From Arabidopsis thaliana (taxonomy: Eukaryota; Streptophyta; Magnoliopsida; Brassicales; Brassicaceae), in contig NC_003076.8 in NCBI RefSeq assembly GCF_000001735.4, positions 4,278,001 through 4,342,000 on the forward strand: a DNA stretch of 64,000 nucleotides, given 5' to 3'. Shown piece by piece: positions 47,301 to 56,755 of the stretch; within the stretch, counting starts at the first letter, position 1, and each line of letters opens with the position of its first letter. Position numbers and translations under genes: made by a program. The notes beneath the pieces are model-generated. The model did not search any database, was not told the origin of the DNA, and saw only the letters and a program-made list of their open reading frames with translations.

Positions 47301-48003
47301 CAGGAATCCGGTTATTCTTCTTCTGAAATCTCTTCTTCCTCCTGTTGGGAATTTGGTTGATTGTGAGCATGATGACTCTTATCTTTGGAAAGTAGGTGAT
47401 CGGGTGCCTTCTTCAAAGTTTTCTACAGCGGATACTTGGAGAGCTCTCCAACCGTTCTCTGTCTCAGTCTCTTGGCACAAGGCAGTTTGGTTTACAAATC
47501 AGGTTCCTAAGCATGCTTTCATCTCATGGGTAACTGCTTGGAATAGGCTACACACTCGGGACAGGTTAAGAAGTTGGGGGCTCCTTGTTCATGCTGAGTG
47601 TGTTCTGTGTAACTTGGTCGATGAAACTCGGGACCATCTCTTCTTTGCTTGTAGGTTCAGCTCAAGAATTTGGACCTTCTTTATGAGGGCGGTTGGATTT
47701 TCGCCGCCTCCTCAGTTCATGAATTGCTTGCTGTGGCTTAATTCGGCTACAAGGGACAAGAATCTAATGCTCATTATCAAGCTTCTCTTCCAAGCTTCTG
47801 TCTACTTTATTTGGAAAGAGCGTAATGCTCGTATTCAATTTGAAATCAGGCGGCCTTCTCATCTTATCACTAAGGAAATTCAGATGGTGATAAGGGCTCG
47901 GTTGGATCCTCTCTCTCGCTCCCGCGCTCCTGGGAGATCCGGACTCTCGCTTTTGGGTTCTTGGTTTTCTCTCTTCCTCAATAGAGATCCTCCTCAAGTC
48001 TGA
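44314..48003 (+). CDS. LINE 1 ORF2, endonuclease-reverse transcriptase
   Basis: 1229 aa from MKVFCWNIRGLNN. The N-terminal apurinic-type endonuclease has the expected landmarks: N and W in CWNIRG, E in LLETHV, D in LILGDFNQI and the terminal SDHAP. The reverse transcriptase shows KAPGPDGFPVEFF, the motif A block VDLTKAYD, GIRQGDPMSSHLF and the catalytic FADD at 697-700. The C-terminus has a zf-RVT domain (VSWHKAVWF, RDRLRSWG, CVLCNLVDETRDHLFFAC). No RNase H domain is seen after it, as is common in this group. All catalytic residues I can check are present, so the protein could be functional. I placed the start at the first in-frame ATG, 160 nt after the ORF1 stop. Confidence 0.94.
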   Translation: MKVFCWNIRGLNNRIRQRVVRRWIASNNLLVGCLLETHVAEANASAVLASTLPGWRFDSNYCCSDLGRIWIVWDPSISVLVFKRTEQLILCSIKLPDLPQSFVVAFVYGRNTDLERRSLWDDISTLASSSPLSRTPWLILGDFNQIAATNEHFSIIQSTFSLRGMKDLQICMRDNLLADIPSRGGFFTWSNHQQDNPILRKLDRALASGTWFSQFPSALAVFDPPTASDHAPCIVLIENQPAVSKKSFKYFFFLSSHPTFLAALILAWRDNSIVGSKMFSLGRHMRAAKRCCRNLNRLRFSNIQQRTDQALANLEDIQADLLSAPSDVLFRREHVARKQWDFFAAALESFYRQKSRIRWLHEGDANTRFFHKAVIAHQAINLIRLLRGPDGSRIDNVDQIKGMLISYYTHLLGTPNDDVTPFSVERIQSLHPFRCDSSLATQLTAIPSDEEITMALFSMPRNKAPGPDGFPVEFFVEAWPIVKESVIAAIKEFFLTGHLLKGFNATAITLIPKVPGADQLNLFRPVACCTTIYKVITRLISKRLKLFIDQAVQSNQVGFIKGRLLCENVLLASELVDNFQAEGDTSRGCLQVDLTKAYDNVNWEFLINILKALNLPPIFINWIWVCISTPSYSIAYNGELIGFFAGKKGIRQGDPMSSHLFVLVMDILARSLDLGAVEGRFVLHPKCLAPMITHLSFADDILVFCDGSLSSLAAILDILDVFKKGSGLGINLQKTALLLDGGNFERNRIKAASLGVSQGSLPVRYLGLPLMSQKMKKHDYQPLVDRINSRFSSWTARHLSFAGRLQLLKSVIYSTINFWASIFILPNQCLHKLEQLCNAFLWSGAPNSARGAKISWDIVCSSKESGGLGLKRLSSWNKVLALKLIWLLFTASGSLWVSWVRLHLIGRRNFWNLNPYLSGSWVWRKLCKLREVARPFVICEVGSGITASFWQDNWTGHGPLIHLTGLTGPQLVGLSITSVVRDAIRNDDWWIASSRSRNPVILLLKSLLPPVGNLVDCEHDDSYLWKVGDRVPSSKFSTADTWRALQPFSVSVSWHKAVWFTNQVPKHAFISWVTAWNRLHTRDRLRSWGLLVHAECVLCNLVDETRDHLFFACRFSSRIWTFFMRAVGFSPPPQFMNCLLWLNSATRDKNLMLIIKLLFQASVYFIWKERNARIQFEIRRPSHLITKEIQMVIRARLDPLSRSRAPGRSGLSLLGSWFSLFLNRDPPQV

Positions 48004-48236
48004 TGCTTTCTCCTTGTGCAGGTTTTCAAAGGGTCGGGCTTTGGTGTTCTAGCTCCTTCGCCGTCTGCTGTGGTGGCTTGGGTCTTCTGGGCTTCTGCCT
48101 TTGATCTAGCCTTTTAAACTTGTATTTGGTTGTTTTTTGTTCTTTCAGGCCTGCGTGCTGTGTTGGCCTTTTGGCTTTGTATTGCAACTTTTTTTGGTTA
48201 ATTGGAAATTTATGAAAAAAAAAAAAAAAAAAAAAA

Positions 48237-48250
48237 AAGTTTGTCGGGTT
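48237..48250 (+). repeat. target-site duplication, right copy (LINE 1)
   Basis: Exact second copy of AAGTTTGTCGGGTT following the poly(A) run. Confidence 0.93.
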
Positions 48251-48637
48251 AACGAAAACTAGAGTATTTGACATGTGAAGCCACTAAAACTTCGTAACTT
48301 GTTCACATTAAGTATCAAAACTAGAGTATTATGACTGTGGTCACTTAACATAAAATATATGAATTTAATTATTAAAAATACAAAAAAGACATGTGCCATA
48401 AATCATAGTATTTCATCAATACTTTCTCCACATGGAAGTTGTTACTATGCTCAAATATTTTACGGGTGCAAAAAATTCTAATACAAATTATTTGCATATT
48501 GGAACAGAACAAAAACCTTTTTTTTTTATGTTTTGTTTTATAGAAACGAAATTTGAATCCCATATAATAGTTTTACTTCAATCGTTTTATCCCGCAGACA
48601 GTGCGGTTGTAAACTAATGTACTAATACAACGGCTGC
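48251..48637. other. FY 3' flank after the LINE
   Basis: 387 bp of AT-rich sequence downstream of the FY stop codon (minus strand), containing the FY 3' UTR. No further gene recognised. Confidence 0.5.
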
Positions 48638-51600
48638 CTACTGATGTTGCTGATTGTTGTTTGGTGGAGGGCCAGGAGGTAAAGGTGGCTGCTGCTGCTG
48701 CACGAAATAAAATATAGACAACGGATTAGTCAACGGATTATGCTATTTTAGCTCTACATTTTCAACATCTAATCATACCATTGAACCTAGCTAGTGAGTT
48801 TAAAACTAGCTGAGAAAGTTGTATTGTGGTTCAATCGTATCAGGTGTTTTGCATTGTTGTGTAGACATTTTGCCTATTTGCACATATATACATGTGAAAC
48901 CTTTACGGGTATACTAAATAACAAAAGACTAGTGTTTAAATGGGACCTGTTGGAAAGGGTTGTTGTAGCCTGGAATCATCTGTGGACGGTTGAAACCACC
49001 ACGTCCTTGGGGATACATTTGGGGTCCGCCACTGTTTGGTTGTCCTTGAAATACTCCTGAAGGAGCACCCATAAAATGACTTTGCGACATCTGAGGATTC
49101 ATGCCACCTTGCATTCCCTACTCCAACAACAAGTGAGGATTAATATCTCTTTCTACACCTCTCTAAGATATCACTAAGAAAATAAAACAAAGAGGAATCC
49201 AACACATGGGGTACCGACAAAAGCCAGGCTTAAGTTGTGGTTGAATTACAAGAGATCTGAGGGCCATACCATTGATCCAGGCATCTGATGAGACATAGGC
49301 ATTGAGGGAGGTGGCATGTGACCGTGAGGAGGCATTTGCATAGGCCGGGGAAGATGATGAGGGTGCAATGGCATATGAGATGATGGTGGTAGCTGATGGT
49401 GAGGCATATTGGGCATTGGAAGCATTTGCTGGGGATGACCTTGGTGTTGTTGTTGTTGCTGATACCCTTGCTGCTGGCCACTTCCAAGAAGCGATGGGTG
49501 GGGACCAGGTGGCAAAGGAGGAGCCCCCAGTGCCATGGAACCTGGAAGAGGCTGTTTATGATCCCCTTGAGAGGATGCATCAAATGGCATTGCTATTCCT
49601 ATTCCTGGGATAGTCCCCTCGTTCCGTGTCAACCCAGGCACAAATGCTCCAGGGATTGGCGATGCCTCAGATGGTTGGAAATTATCAGGTTGGCGACCAA
49701 AACCTTGTTCATTATAGCCTGATACAAATTACGCTTATCAGTACACACAAATCACATCTTCAATTTGTTAGTAAACACTAAATAAAAAACACTAATTTCT
49801 GACAAATGCAACTTGAAAGTACATGCTCAAAATTAAAACAGTAAGTGAGATACTAATGACCGAGTACTTGGGTCTGAGTTTTTAAAGCCTGTAGAAATCT
49901 GCACCTATATCAGATCAGCTCAGCTTGACCAGTCAAGTCTGTTCTTTTCTACAAAAAAATTCAGTTAATCACGGTGCCATATGGCTGGCCGAGCCTGAAC
50001 CTTAAAAAGCCAAGGTCCATTTCGAACCAGCCATTATAGGAGTATATGACTGACCCTGCCAGGGCCTGACCAGTTAAGCCTATCACAACATCCTTACTAC
50101 TGAGATGGATAAGGACATAGTAATTATGTACTACCCACAACCTATCCATCCCAATGCCTACTAAAAAATCAGATACTAATAGCCCAAAAACAAACCTTGG
50201 TTCTGCATAAGAACATCTCGGGGATTATCTGCAGGCCTGTTTCTGCACCAAAACTTGGTTGTGTGATCATTGCTACCACTGCAGATAATAGGGTTAAAAA
50301 TCATTATCTGAAGCATTTAGTTATTCAAGAGCACAGGGAACCACAACACATCATAGAATAAAACTGTAAGGAACTCATAGCACCAGACTATTGAAATTGC
50401 TACCTGCAAAGAAGATATCCAATAGGATGCCATGCAAGATCCCAAACACTGTTATCATGAGCATTTGGGATTTCAATCTGCGGGTTTTCATGCCTGGGAA
50501 TTAAGAAAAGTTTTCATAATTAGATACACCTCAAACAAAAACCACAAAATATAAGGTAAAGTAAGATGCTACTAGACTACTAGTATGTAGATGCATCATG
50601 ACTGAATATAAAATGTAGAGAAGAAACATGATTTAAAAAACCCTTATAAGTGATTAAAACAATAGCAGCATGAACGAATAAATAAAACAGCATACTGCTG
50701 CACAACAGTACCTACCCCACAATCCAATGACAAATGGAGCCGTCAGAGCTCCCACTGACAAAATATTCTTCATGGCAGGGATGCCACGCCAAAGCTTAAA
50801 AAGAGTTAAGACAACTTTTAATTAGAAATAGTTGCAAATTAGAAATATCGAAGAAACAAATTGAAAACTCGCATCCATGGGATAATGTCTCATATGTCGA
50901 CAAGTAAAGCATGGGTACAATGATAATCTTTCAAAGGCATATACTCTAGAGTCCTAGTCAATGTACAGAAAAGTAATTTGATGCGGCCAGTTTGTCTGAT
51001 TTCACGTGTTTAAAACATGATCATTATAGAATTTGACAGCTTACATGTTACATCTTTCGTGTGCCCACGAAAGGATTGAAGCTCCTTCATAGTCCTTATA
51101 TCATACAGCTGCAGATTACATGCATAAGTGTCATACAAATGCTTCCATAATGCAAGGAAAAAATCTCATTTACAAATCAATATCCCCCCCCCCCCCCCCC
51201 ACCCAAAAGAAAGTGAGACTTACCTTAATTATCTGATCTTTCGAGGCCGTTAAAAGCCAATTGCCATTTTGGTTCCACTTCACGCTAAGTACTATGTTTT
51301 TGTGACCATGGCTGCAGAAGTAAGAATAGGCCATCAAATTCGTCAAAGCTTTGAACATGAAACTATAATAAAATTACATATTACATTATGTACTACTTAC
51401 AGTGAGCAAAGCTCTCTCCCAGATCTAGTATCCCAGAGTTTGACAAGTTGGTCTTTTCCACCTGACAACACAGATTAAAGCGGTTAATGATCAGCCATAG
51501 AGAAGCTCTGAAATATACAGCGGTTTCTTTTTATTGCATTATTCAAATAGAAGTCTATAAAATAATGTACCAGAAACTAGTAGGGACTTTGTGGGGTGCC

Positions 51601-53557
51601 AGTCAACGCTCTTGACATCCCAACCATGGCCTGCCTGAGTTCAAAATATAAAGAACCCTTTGATTACTTCGAAAGTTCTCAAATATTACAAATATGAAGA
51701 AAACTGTGAAAACATGCCTCCAAAAGGATAGGAAACTTGTTATAAGCACCAATTTGGAACCTTTAAAACTAACTAACGTTACATGGCATGACACCAAAGC
51801 GAATCTCAATGACACCTTTTCCTATGTAGCCTAAGAATCCAATTCTAATAACGTACAGCACATCTCAAGCGGCCTTCTAAATTCAAATTAGAAGAGCAAG
51901 CAACAAAGAAATAAAGTATCTGCCGCCAATCTGTTCAAATAACATTACCGGTTAATGAGCTTTCATCTACGCACTTGGTAAAATCCCAGACTTTAACAGT
52001 CGTATCATCAGAACACGAACAGAACTTCAAATCTGTTTTACAAAAACTGTTGGATACACATTGTTCAGTTTTGAGAGATTCATTTAATGCAATTCAACAT
52101 ATCAAACTTTTTTTTACCTTAAATCGCGAATTGATTCCTTGTGAGCAGTTTTATTGGCTTTCACATTGTTCATATTGTTCTGCCAATACCTGATACATAA
52201 GAAACAATTGATCCTTATTGTCACAGCATTTGAATCATAGAATTCTGAGCTTCTCGTTTACAACATCATAAGTTAGGGACTGAAAGGGAAAAACAAATTT
52301 ACTTTAATGTGCCTCCATCATCACCAGAAACCATATAATTTTCATTGTGGCTCCATACCATCGACCTAATAGGTTGATCATGTGCCTGATATTGACAACA
52401 AATTTAAACAGTCAATACCAGGAGCAGCAACTATAGAAGAATCAAAACAGAAGTTTCAACAGATTAGTTATACAATCTGAGAAACGAACCTGAAGAATCA
52501 TTTCAAAATTAAAAGATTGCCCATTCCAAAGAGTAAACTCCCCACTTTGGGAGCCCGTGATAAGACGTCTTCCTGAAGGTGTCCACTAAATAAAAGAAAC
52601 CCAATCAGCAATGATCCCATTAAGTTGGCATAATAGAGTTAAAACAAAGAAAGAAAGATGTTGCTTTCTTGAATAGATAAACATGGCAAACAGAGAATAA
52701 TACAAAACACACAGCTGGTAGAGGGATATACCAATACACGGTTGATTGAACAACGGTTCTTGTTTAGAGATGCGTGAACAAACTTTGCAGCAAAGCTTGT
52801 TGAAGGATTATCCGAATAGGCAACTGTGGGAAGCATCTGAAGCATTGATATAAAAGTTAGATCAGTAAACCATTCAATCTTATTGCAAAACCCAGAAAAG
52901 CAAAGAAATCTAACATCAACTGCTGCAGCTGGGGTTGGTTGCAGAGTGGTCCTATCCCTTGAGTCTCGCTGCCATGTTCGAGCCTGAACAAAAACATATA
53001 TGGAGTAAACACTCTCTACTTTTAGTTCCATATAAAGTATGAGTTCGTTGAACTACATATCCATATCAGTTCCATGACATAAAGACAATCCTATCTAATG
53101 GCTTTTGAGATAAAAAGGACCGAAGAATTCAACTGGGGAAAGCAGAGGCTATGAGTATATAGACCAAGACTAAAACTTTACAGAAAACAAGAGAAATATA
53201 ATCAAGCAGTACAAAAGGTTCTAACAAAGAAATACTGTGAGCAGCAATGGGAATACATTACCTGAATATATCTAACAACGGTGCTGGTGTAATCAACAGC
53301 TCTTCTCTGTGTATGCTTTCTCATTCGTTTCGCCCCAAAACTGTCTACATTGGCTGCAACATCAGACAGAGAGACATTAAATCTCACAGTCATCACTAAT
53401 CCGATAAAAGGAAGACGCTCAAAGTCTACTTACGGTCGAAGGGGCCAGATGGGTGGTGGTAGTCGGGATTGATGTTAGTGGAAGAAGCTGACGACTGCCG
53501 CATCATCGGTGGTTGTGGCATCTGTGAACCCCTGTGCATATCGCCGCCGGCGTACAT
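48638..53557 (-). CDS. FY: FY, WD-repeat pre-mRNA 3'-end processing factor (flowering regulator)
   Basis: Eighteen minus-strand exons: 53557-53434, 53353-53262, 52983-52915, 52836-52732, 52585-52490, 52385-52303, 52189-52118, 52046-51949, 51630-51571, 51461-51401, 51311-51224, 51108-51045, 50794-50716, 50493-50404, 50278-50196, 49718-49270, 49117-48947 and 48697-48638. They total 647 aa, as I recall for At5g13480. FY is the plant homologue of yeast Pfs2p and human WDR33, a poly(A)-signal recognition subunit of CPSF. With FCA it promotes proximal polyadenylation of FLC antisense RNA and thus flowering. WD repeats fill about residues 120-420. The Pro/Gln-rich tail has two PPLP motifs (near 488 and 632), the known binding site for the FCA WW domain. 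Intron 11 carries a 17-nt G run next to its donor. Confidence 0.96.
51184..51200 (-). repeat. 17-nt homopolymer C (G on FY sense strand) in FY intron 11
   Basis: Unbroken run of C on the plus strand. In the FY pre-mRNA it is a 17-nt G run starting about 24 nt after the intron 11 donor (GTAAGTCTCACTTTC). Confidence 0.95.
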
Positions 53558-54007
53558 TGTTGCCCACGGAGAACAGTGATTTATTCGAATCGAAGGGAAA
53601 CTGCGAAAGTGTTCGAATTTAGGTTACCTTGAAACGAGCGTGGATCTCTCTTTAGGGTGTGCGTGTATCAAATTCGCGAATTGATGACAACCCAAGAGCA
53701 GAGAAGTACAATGGGTAGAGAAATGATGAGAAGTCGATAATGGAGTGAAGAGTAGAAATAAATCTTAGGGTTTTTTTTTCTTCCTTCTCGGCAAGCCAAA
53801 CCCTCGATCGCCGGTCGGTTTTAACCGATAAGATTAATAAAATCATCAAACTAATCAAGAAGTCGATTGGTTTAGCTTTTTTAATCTCCACGATTTTTTT
53901 ATTTTTTTTTTTATTTTTTTTTTTTTGGGTGTATGTTGTTACTTGGCCTACCCTATCAATTAGACACATATGTTCAGGCTGAACTATGTATTGCGAGTAG
54001 GAAATAA

Positions 54008-54036
54008 CGGATGAGTTTGTTTAGTAAACCCATCCG
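54008..54036. other. 29-nt inverted repeat (hairpin)
   Basis: CGGATGAGTTT and AAACCCATCCG pair over 11 positions with one A/C mismatch around a 7-nt loop (GTTTAGT). It could form a stable stem in RNA or mark an element end. Confidence 0.5.
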
Positions 54037-54167
54037 TCGGCCTTCCGGTTGATCAACAAGCTCGAGGAGTGTATCTTAAGCAACTAACCGCGAGATGGCA
54101 TGAAAAAGATCTGAAGAACTGTTGAGATCAACGAGATTCTAGGGTGGATACTGCGGATCGGGCAGGA

Positions 54168-54330
54168 CACGTGAAGGACGACTATAAAAGAAAGAGGAAG
54201 AAGAATGAATAGAGGCATCGCCATTAACATTAAGAAAATCCTAGTATTGTATTCACATCGAACTCTAATGTCCCAAAGTGTGGTTTTTTCTAGTATTGTT
54301 GTTGTTTTACTGCTTATTTCACAATCATGA
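54168..54330 (+). promoter_or_regulatory. G-box and TATA box followed by a short hydrophobic ORF
   Basis: CACGTG at 54168-54173 and TATAAAAG at 54183-54190 have promoter-like spacing. Downstream on the plus strand an ORF runs 54205-54330 (41 codons). Its second ATG at 54268, better placed for a start about 30 nt after the TATA box, encodes MSQSVVFSSIVVVLLLISQS and stops. This looks like a signal peptide or small membrane peptide cut short, or a non-coding transcript. Confidence 0.3.
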
Positions 54331-54537
54331 CAGAGTGTGTGTATGAATTGTAGATGAAAACACACACATAATTCACGTATTCATAGTGGAACATATTGAA
54401 TAAATATTCAACCCAAAGATAGTGGTGATGCAAATTAGTCTTTTTTTTTAAAACATTAAAATAACTAAATATTTGAAAGAGTTAAAAGTAAAAGAAAAAA
54501 AAACTGACACTAGTAAAACGAATTACAAAAATTCAGA

Positions 54538-54591
54538 AAATGTTACAATCTTTTTTTTTTTGGTTTAATGTTAAATTAAATGTTATAATCT
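54538..54591 (-). mobile_element. LINE micro-insertion: tail of about 26 bp with target-site duplication
   Basis: AAATGTTACAATCT (54538-54551) and AAATGTTATAATCT (54578-54591) flank a T run and GGTTTAATGTTAA. The T run plus GGTTTAATGTTAA matches the 3' terminus of the truncated LINE at 54803 (poly(T), then GGTTTAATGTTAAGA). It reads as an extremely 5'-truncated LINE insertion on the minus strand, with a 14-nt duplication carrying one mismatch. Confidence 0.6.
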
Positions 54592-54793
54592 TGTCATATT
54601 AGAACTTAAAATCTCCCAAATAACAAAAAAAAAAAAAAATCGATATACGTTATTCCAAACAAGATTCACTACATCCCAATGGCAATGCTATATGAAACAC
54701 AATCCCAATCCGCTATTATATTCCACTACGAAACTTAATCATGTTAAAACCCTGTTTTGCACTTATAGAGTATAAATAGACTATGTTAACAGG

Positions 54794-54802
54794 TTTCAAC
54801 AT
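54794..54802. repeat. probable target-site duplication, left copy (LINE 2)
   Basis: TTTCAACAT next to the T run (poly(A) of the minus-strand element); the same 9 nt occur at 56723-56731 beyond its other end. Short, so moderately sure. Confidence 0.6.
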
Positions 54803-56722
54803 TTTTTTTTTTTTGGTTTAATGTTAAGATTTATACCAAATGAAAAAAGGTTTACATAGTACAATGAAACCCCAAAAACACACCGAGCTCTTGTGAAGAG
54901 AGACTAATGGAACACCATACATACATAAATATGAGCTTTGCCACACCTATAGTGGGGTACTAATACAACCAAAGTAGAATCCAAGGAGAGAGATAGTGGT
55001 AACTGATTCCTCCGGCGAGAAGGAGATGAGACGGTTACGCATTGTGCGATCAACGAGAATTTTTGTAGCGGAGAGAGAGGTAGCATCTGCTGAGAAATCT
55101 CTGCGGTTGCGCTCTTTCCAAATCATATAAACAGCGGTTTGAAGAAGAAGTTTTAAGATCTTACTTGCATAGTGCGGCGGAGAAGAATGTACACCAAGAA
55201 CCCACATAGAAGCCAAGGGTAAAGAGAGTGGAGGATTCGGCGAAATCCTTCCAGCGAGCGAAATCCAAAGTGATCTAGAAAACTCACATTTGAAGAACAA
55301 GTGATCATGGGAATCAAGGCCAGAATCACACAGAACACAAGAACCATGTACATTCATACCCCACTGTAAAAGCCTATCTCTCGTTGTCAACCTTTCATGG
55401 GAAGCCATCCAAAGGATAAATGAAAACCTTGGGACAGATTCCTTAAACCAGACAGCTTTATGCCAAGCCACATGAGGAGAAATTTGTCTAATTTGCATCC
55501 AAGTTCCTTTCGAAGAGAATGTTTCAGAAAAAGTACCTGTGGGCTGCTTCCATTGGTACCAATCAGCACCTCTTAAAGGAGAAGGCGGGGCAACCGAGGA
55601 CAAGCAAATCTGCAACTGCTCAGCTTGGTGAGATCTCGCATTGGGAAAATGCCATTGACCTTCATGTGTAGCTTCCCAAACGCTAGCATTTCTACTGATC
55701 CGAAGCTCTCTTGGGCCCAACTGACCAAAAAGCTCAATAAGGGGACCAAGGCTTGTCCAATAATCAAACCAGAAAGAGGCTTTCATACCGTCTCGCATCT
55801 GACATTTAATCAATCTCTGGAACACAGATTTTACTTCCAACATCTTCCTAATGTTCCAAGATAGACGTGGTGTGCTATCCATCAACCAATAGTTCCTTCT
55901 TCCGAAGATGTTATGGTCCAACCACATAACCCACAATGAGCCCCTTCTAGTAAAGAGGTGCCAAACCTGTTTCAACCTGAAAACAGTAGCAAATTCCTCA
56001 AGAGATCGAATACCTAACCCACCCTCCTCTTTTGTCTTACAAATGTCCTTCCAAGCAACTCTTGCACCTCTTGCAGACGAAGTAGTATTTTTCCACAAAA
56101 AAGCAGAGCAGAGATTGTCAATTTTCTTATAAAAACCCTTTGGTAGAACAAAGACTTGACTCCAGAAGTTCACTTTCCCATAAACAACAGATACTATTAA
56201 CCGGATTTTCCCAGCATAAGAGAGAAACTTGGTTGTCCAGGAGTTAAGCTGCTCGGTAATCTTTTGAATAAAAGGTTGAAGTGTGGCAAGAGAAAGCTTA
56301 GTCGGGTTCAGCGGCAAGCCAAGATACCGAGAGGGAAAAACACCTATTCGAATCCCAATCAAGTCAGCAATAACAGCAGCTTCAGAATCCCCATAACCTC
56401 CAAAAAACAGCTCAGACTTTGAAGGGTTCATGTCCAAACCGGAAAAGGAATGGAAAGTTTGCAGTATACCACTAATACCAAGGAGAGAGTGCTGAGAACC
56501 ATCTGAGAAAACCAATAAATCATCTGCGAAAGCTAGATGAGTTAGGCGAGGAGTGATACACAAAGGATGAGCAGAAAACTTGCCCTCCAACAGCCCACTG
56601 TCCAACATTCTGGATAACACCTCCATTACCAAAATAAAGAGATAAGGAGAGATACAATCACCTTGCCTTAAACATGCCTTTATGTGAAGATGAACATATT
56701 GACTGATCTTGCACCTTTCCAT
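54803..56722 (-). mobile_element. 5'-truncated LINE (LINE 2)
   Basis: Minus-strand element of 1.9 kb: a poly(A) of about 12 nt (T run at 54803), a 3' UTR of about 130 nt, and the C-terminal part of ORF2. Endonuclease and ORF1 are missing. The 5' end is odd: between the last LINE codons (about 56672) and the duplication at 56723-56731 there are about 50 bp including a copy of flanking sequence. From the protein it belongs to a different LINE family than the 6-kb element, though the domain order is the same. Confidence 0.85.
54947..56672 (-). pseudogene. LINE 2 ORF2 fragment (reverse transcriptase C-part and zf-RVT)
   Basis: About 575 codons without a stop. It begins inside the reverse transcriptase at LRQGDCISPYLFILV, contains the catalytic box as FADDLLVFSDG, the palm/thumb region and the zinc-binding end (CVLCDSGLDSHDHLFFKC). 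The open frame runs on by chance through the junction to 56803. The usual Pro after RQGD is Cys here. Lacking endonuclease, fingers and motif A, it cannot work; the intact frame shows a young insertion. Confidence 0.88.
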
Positions 56723-56755
56723 TTTCAACATGCCTTTATGTGAAGATGAACAAAC
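56673..56755. repeat. 26-bp direct repeat at the 5' junction of LINE 2
   Basis: ACATGCCTTTATGTGAAGAT followed by GAACA occurs twice, near 56674 and near 56729, separated by about 30 bp. One copy is at the 5' edge of the LINE and the other in the flank, overlapping the target duplication. Confidence 0.85.

Larger units (their letters stand above)
42162..48238 (+). mobile_element. LINE (L1-type non-LTR retrotransposon), apparently full length
   Basis: A 6.1-kb element with a short 5' UTR (42162-42276), ORF1 (gag-like), ORF2 (endonuclease and reverse transcriptase), a 3' UTR (48004-48214) and a 24-nt poly(A) at 48215-48238. It is flanked by a perfect 14-nt target-site duplication. Both ORFs are open over their full expected length. 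It lies between the 3' ends of the unknown gene (plus) and FY (minus) and so disrupts no exon. A perfect duplication and intact frames indicate recent insertion; whether it is transcribed or silenced cannot be seen. Confidence 0.95.
53558..54537. promoter_or_regulatory. FY promoter and adjoining intergenic DNA
   Basis: The first 250 bp are the FY leader and promoter. A T-rich tract lies at 53893-53927. A 29-nt hairpin (54008-54036) and a G-box plus TATA box with a short ORF (54168-54330) lie further out; see separate entries. No established gene. Confidence 0.45.

Noticed and set aside
54084..54365. 93-codon minus-strand frame between FY and LINE 2
   Set aside because: No domain, no promoter in that orientation, and composition like random AT-rich DNA.
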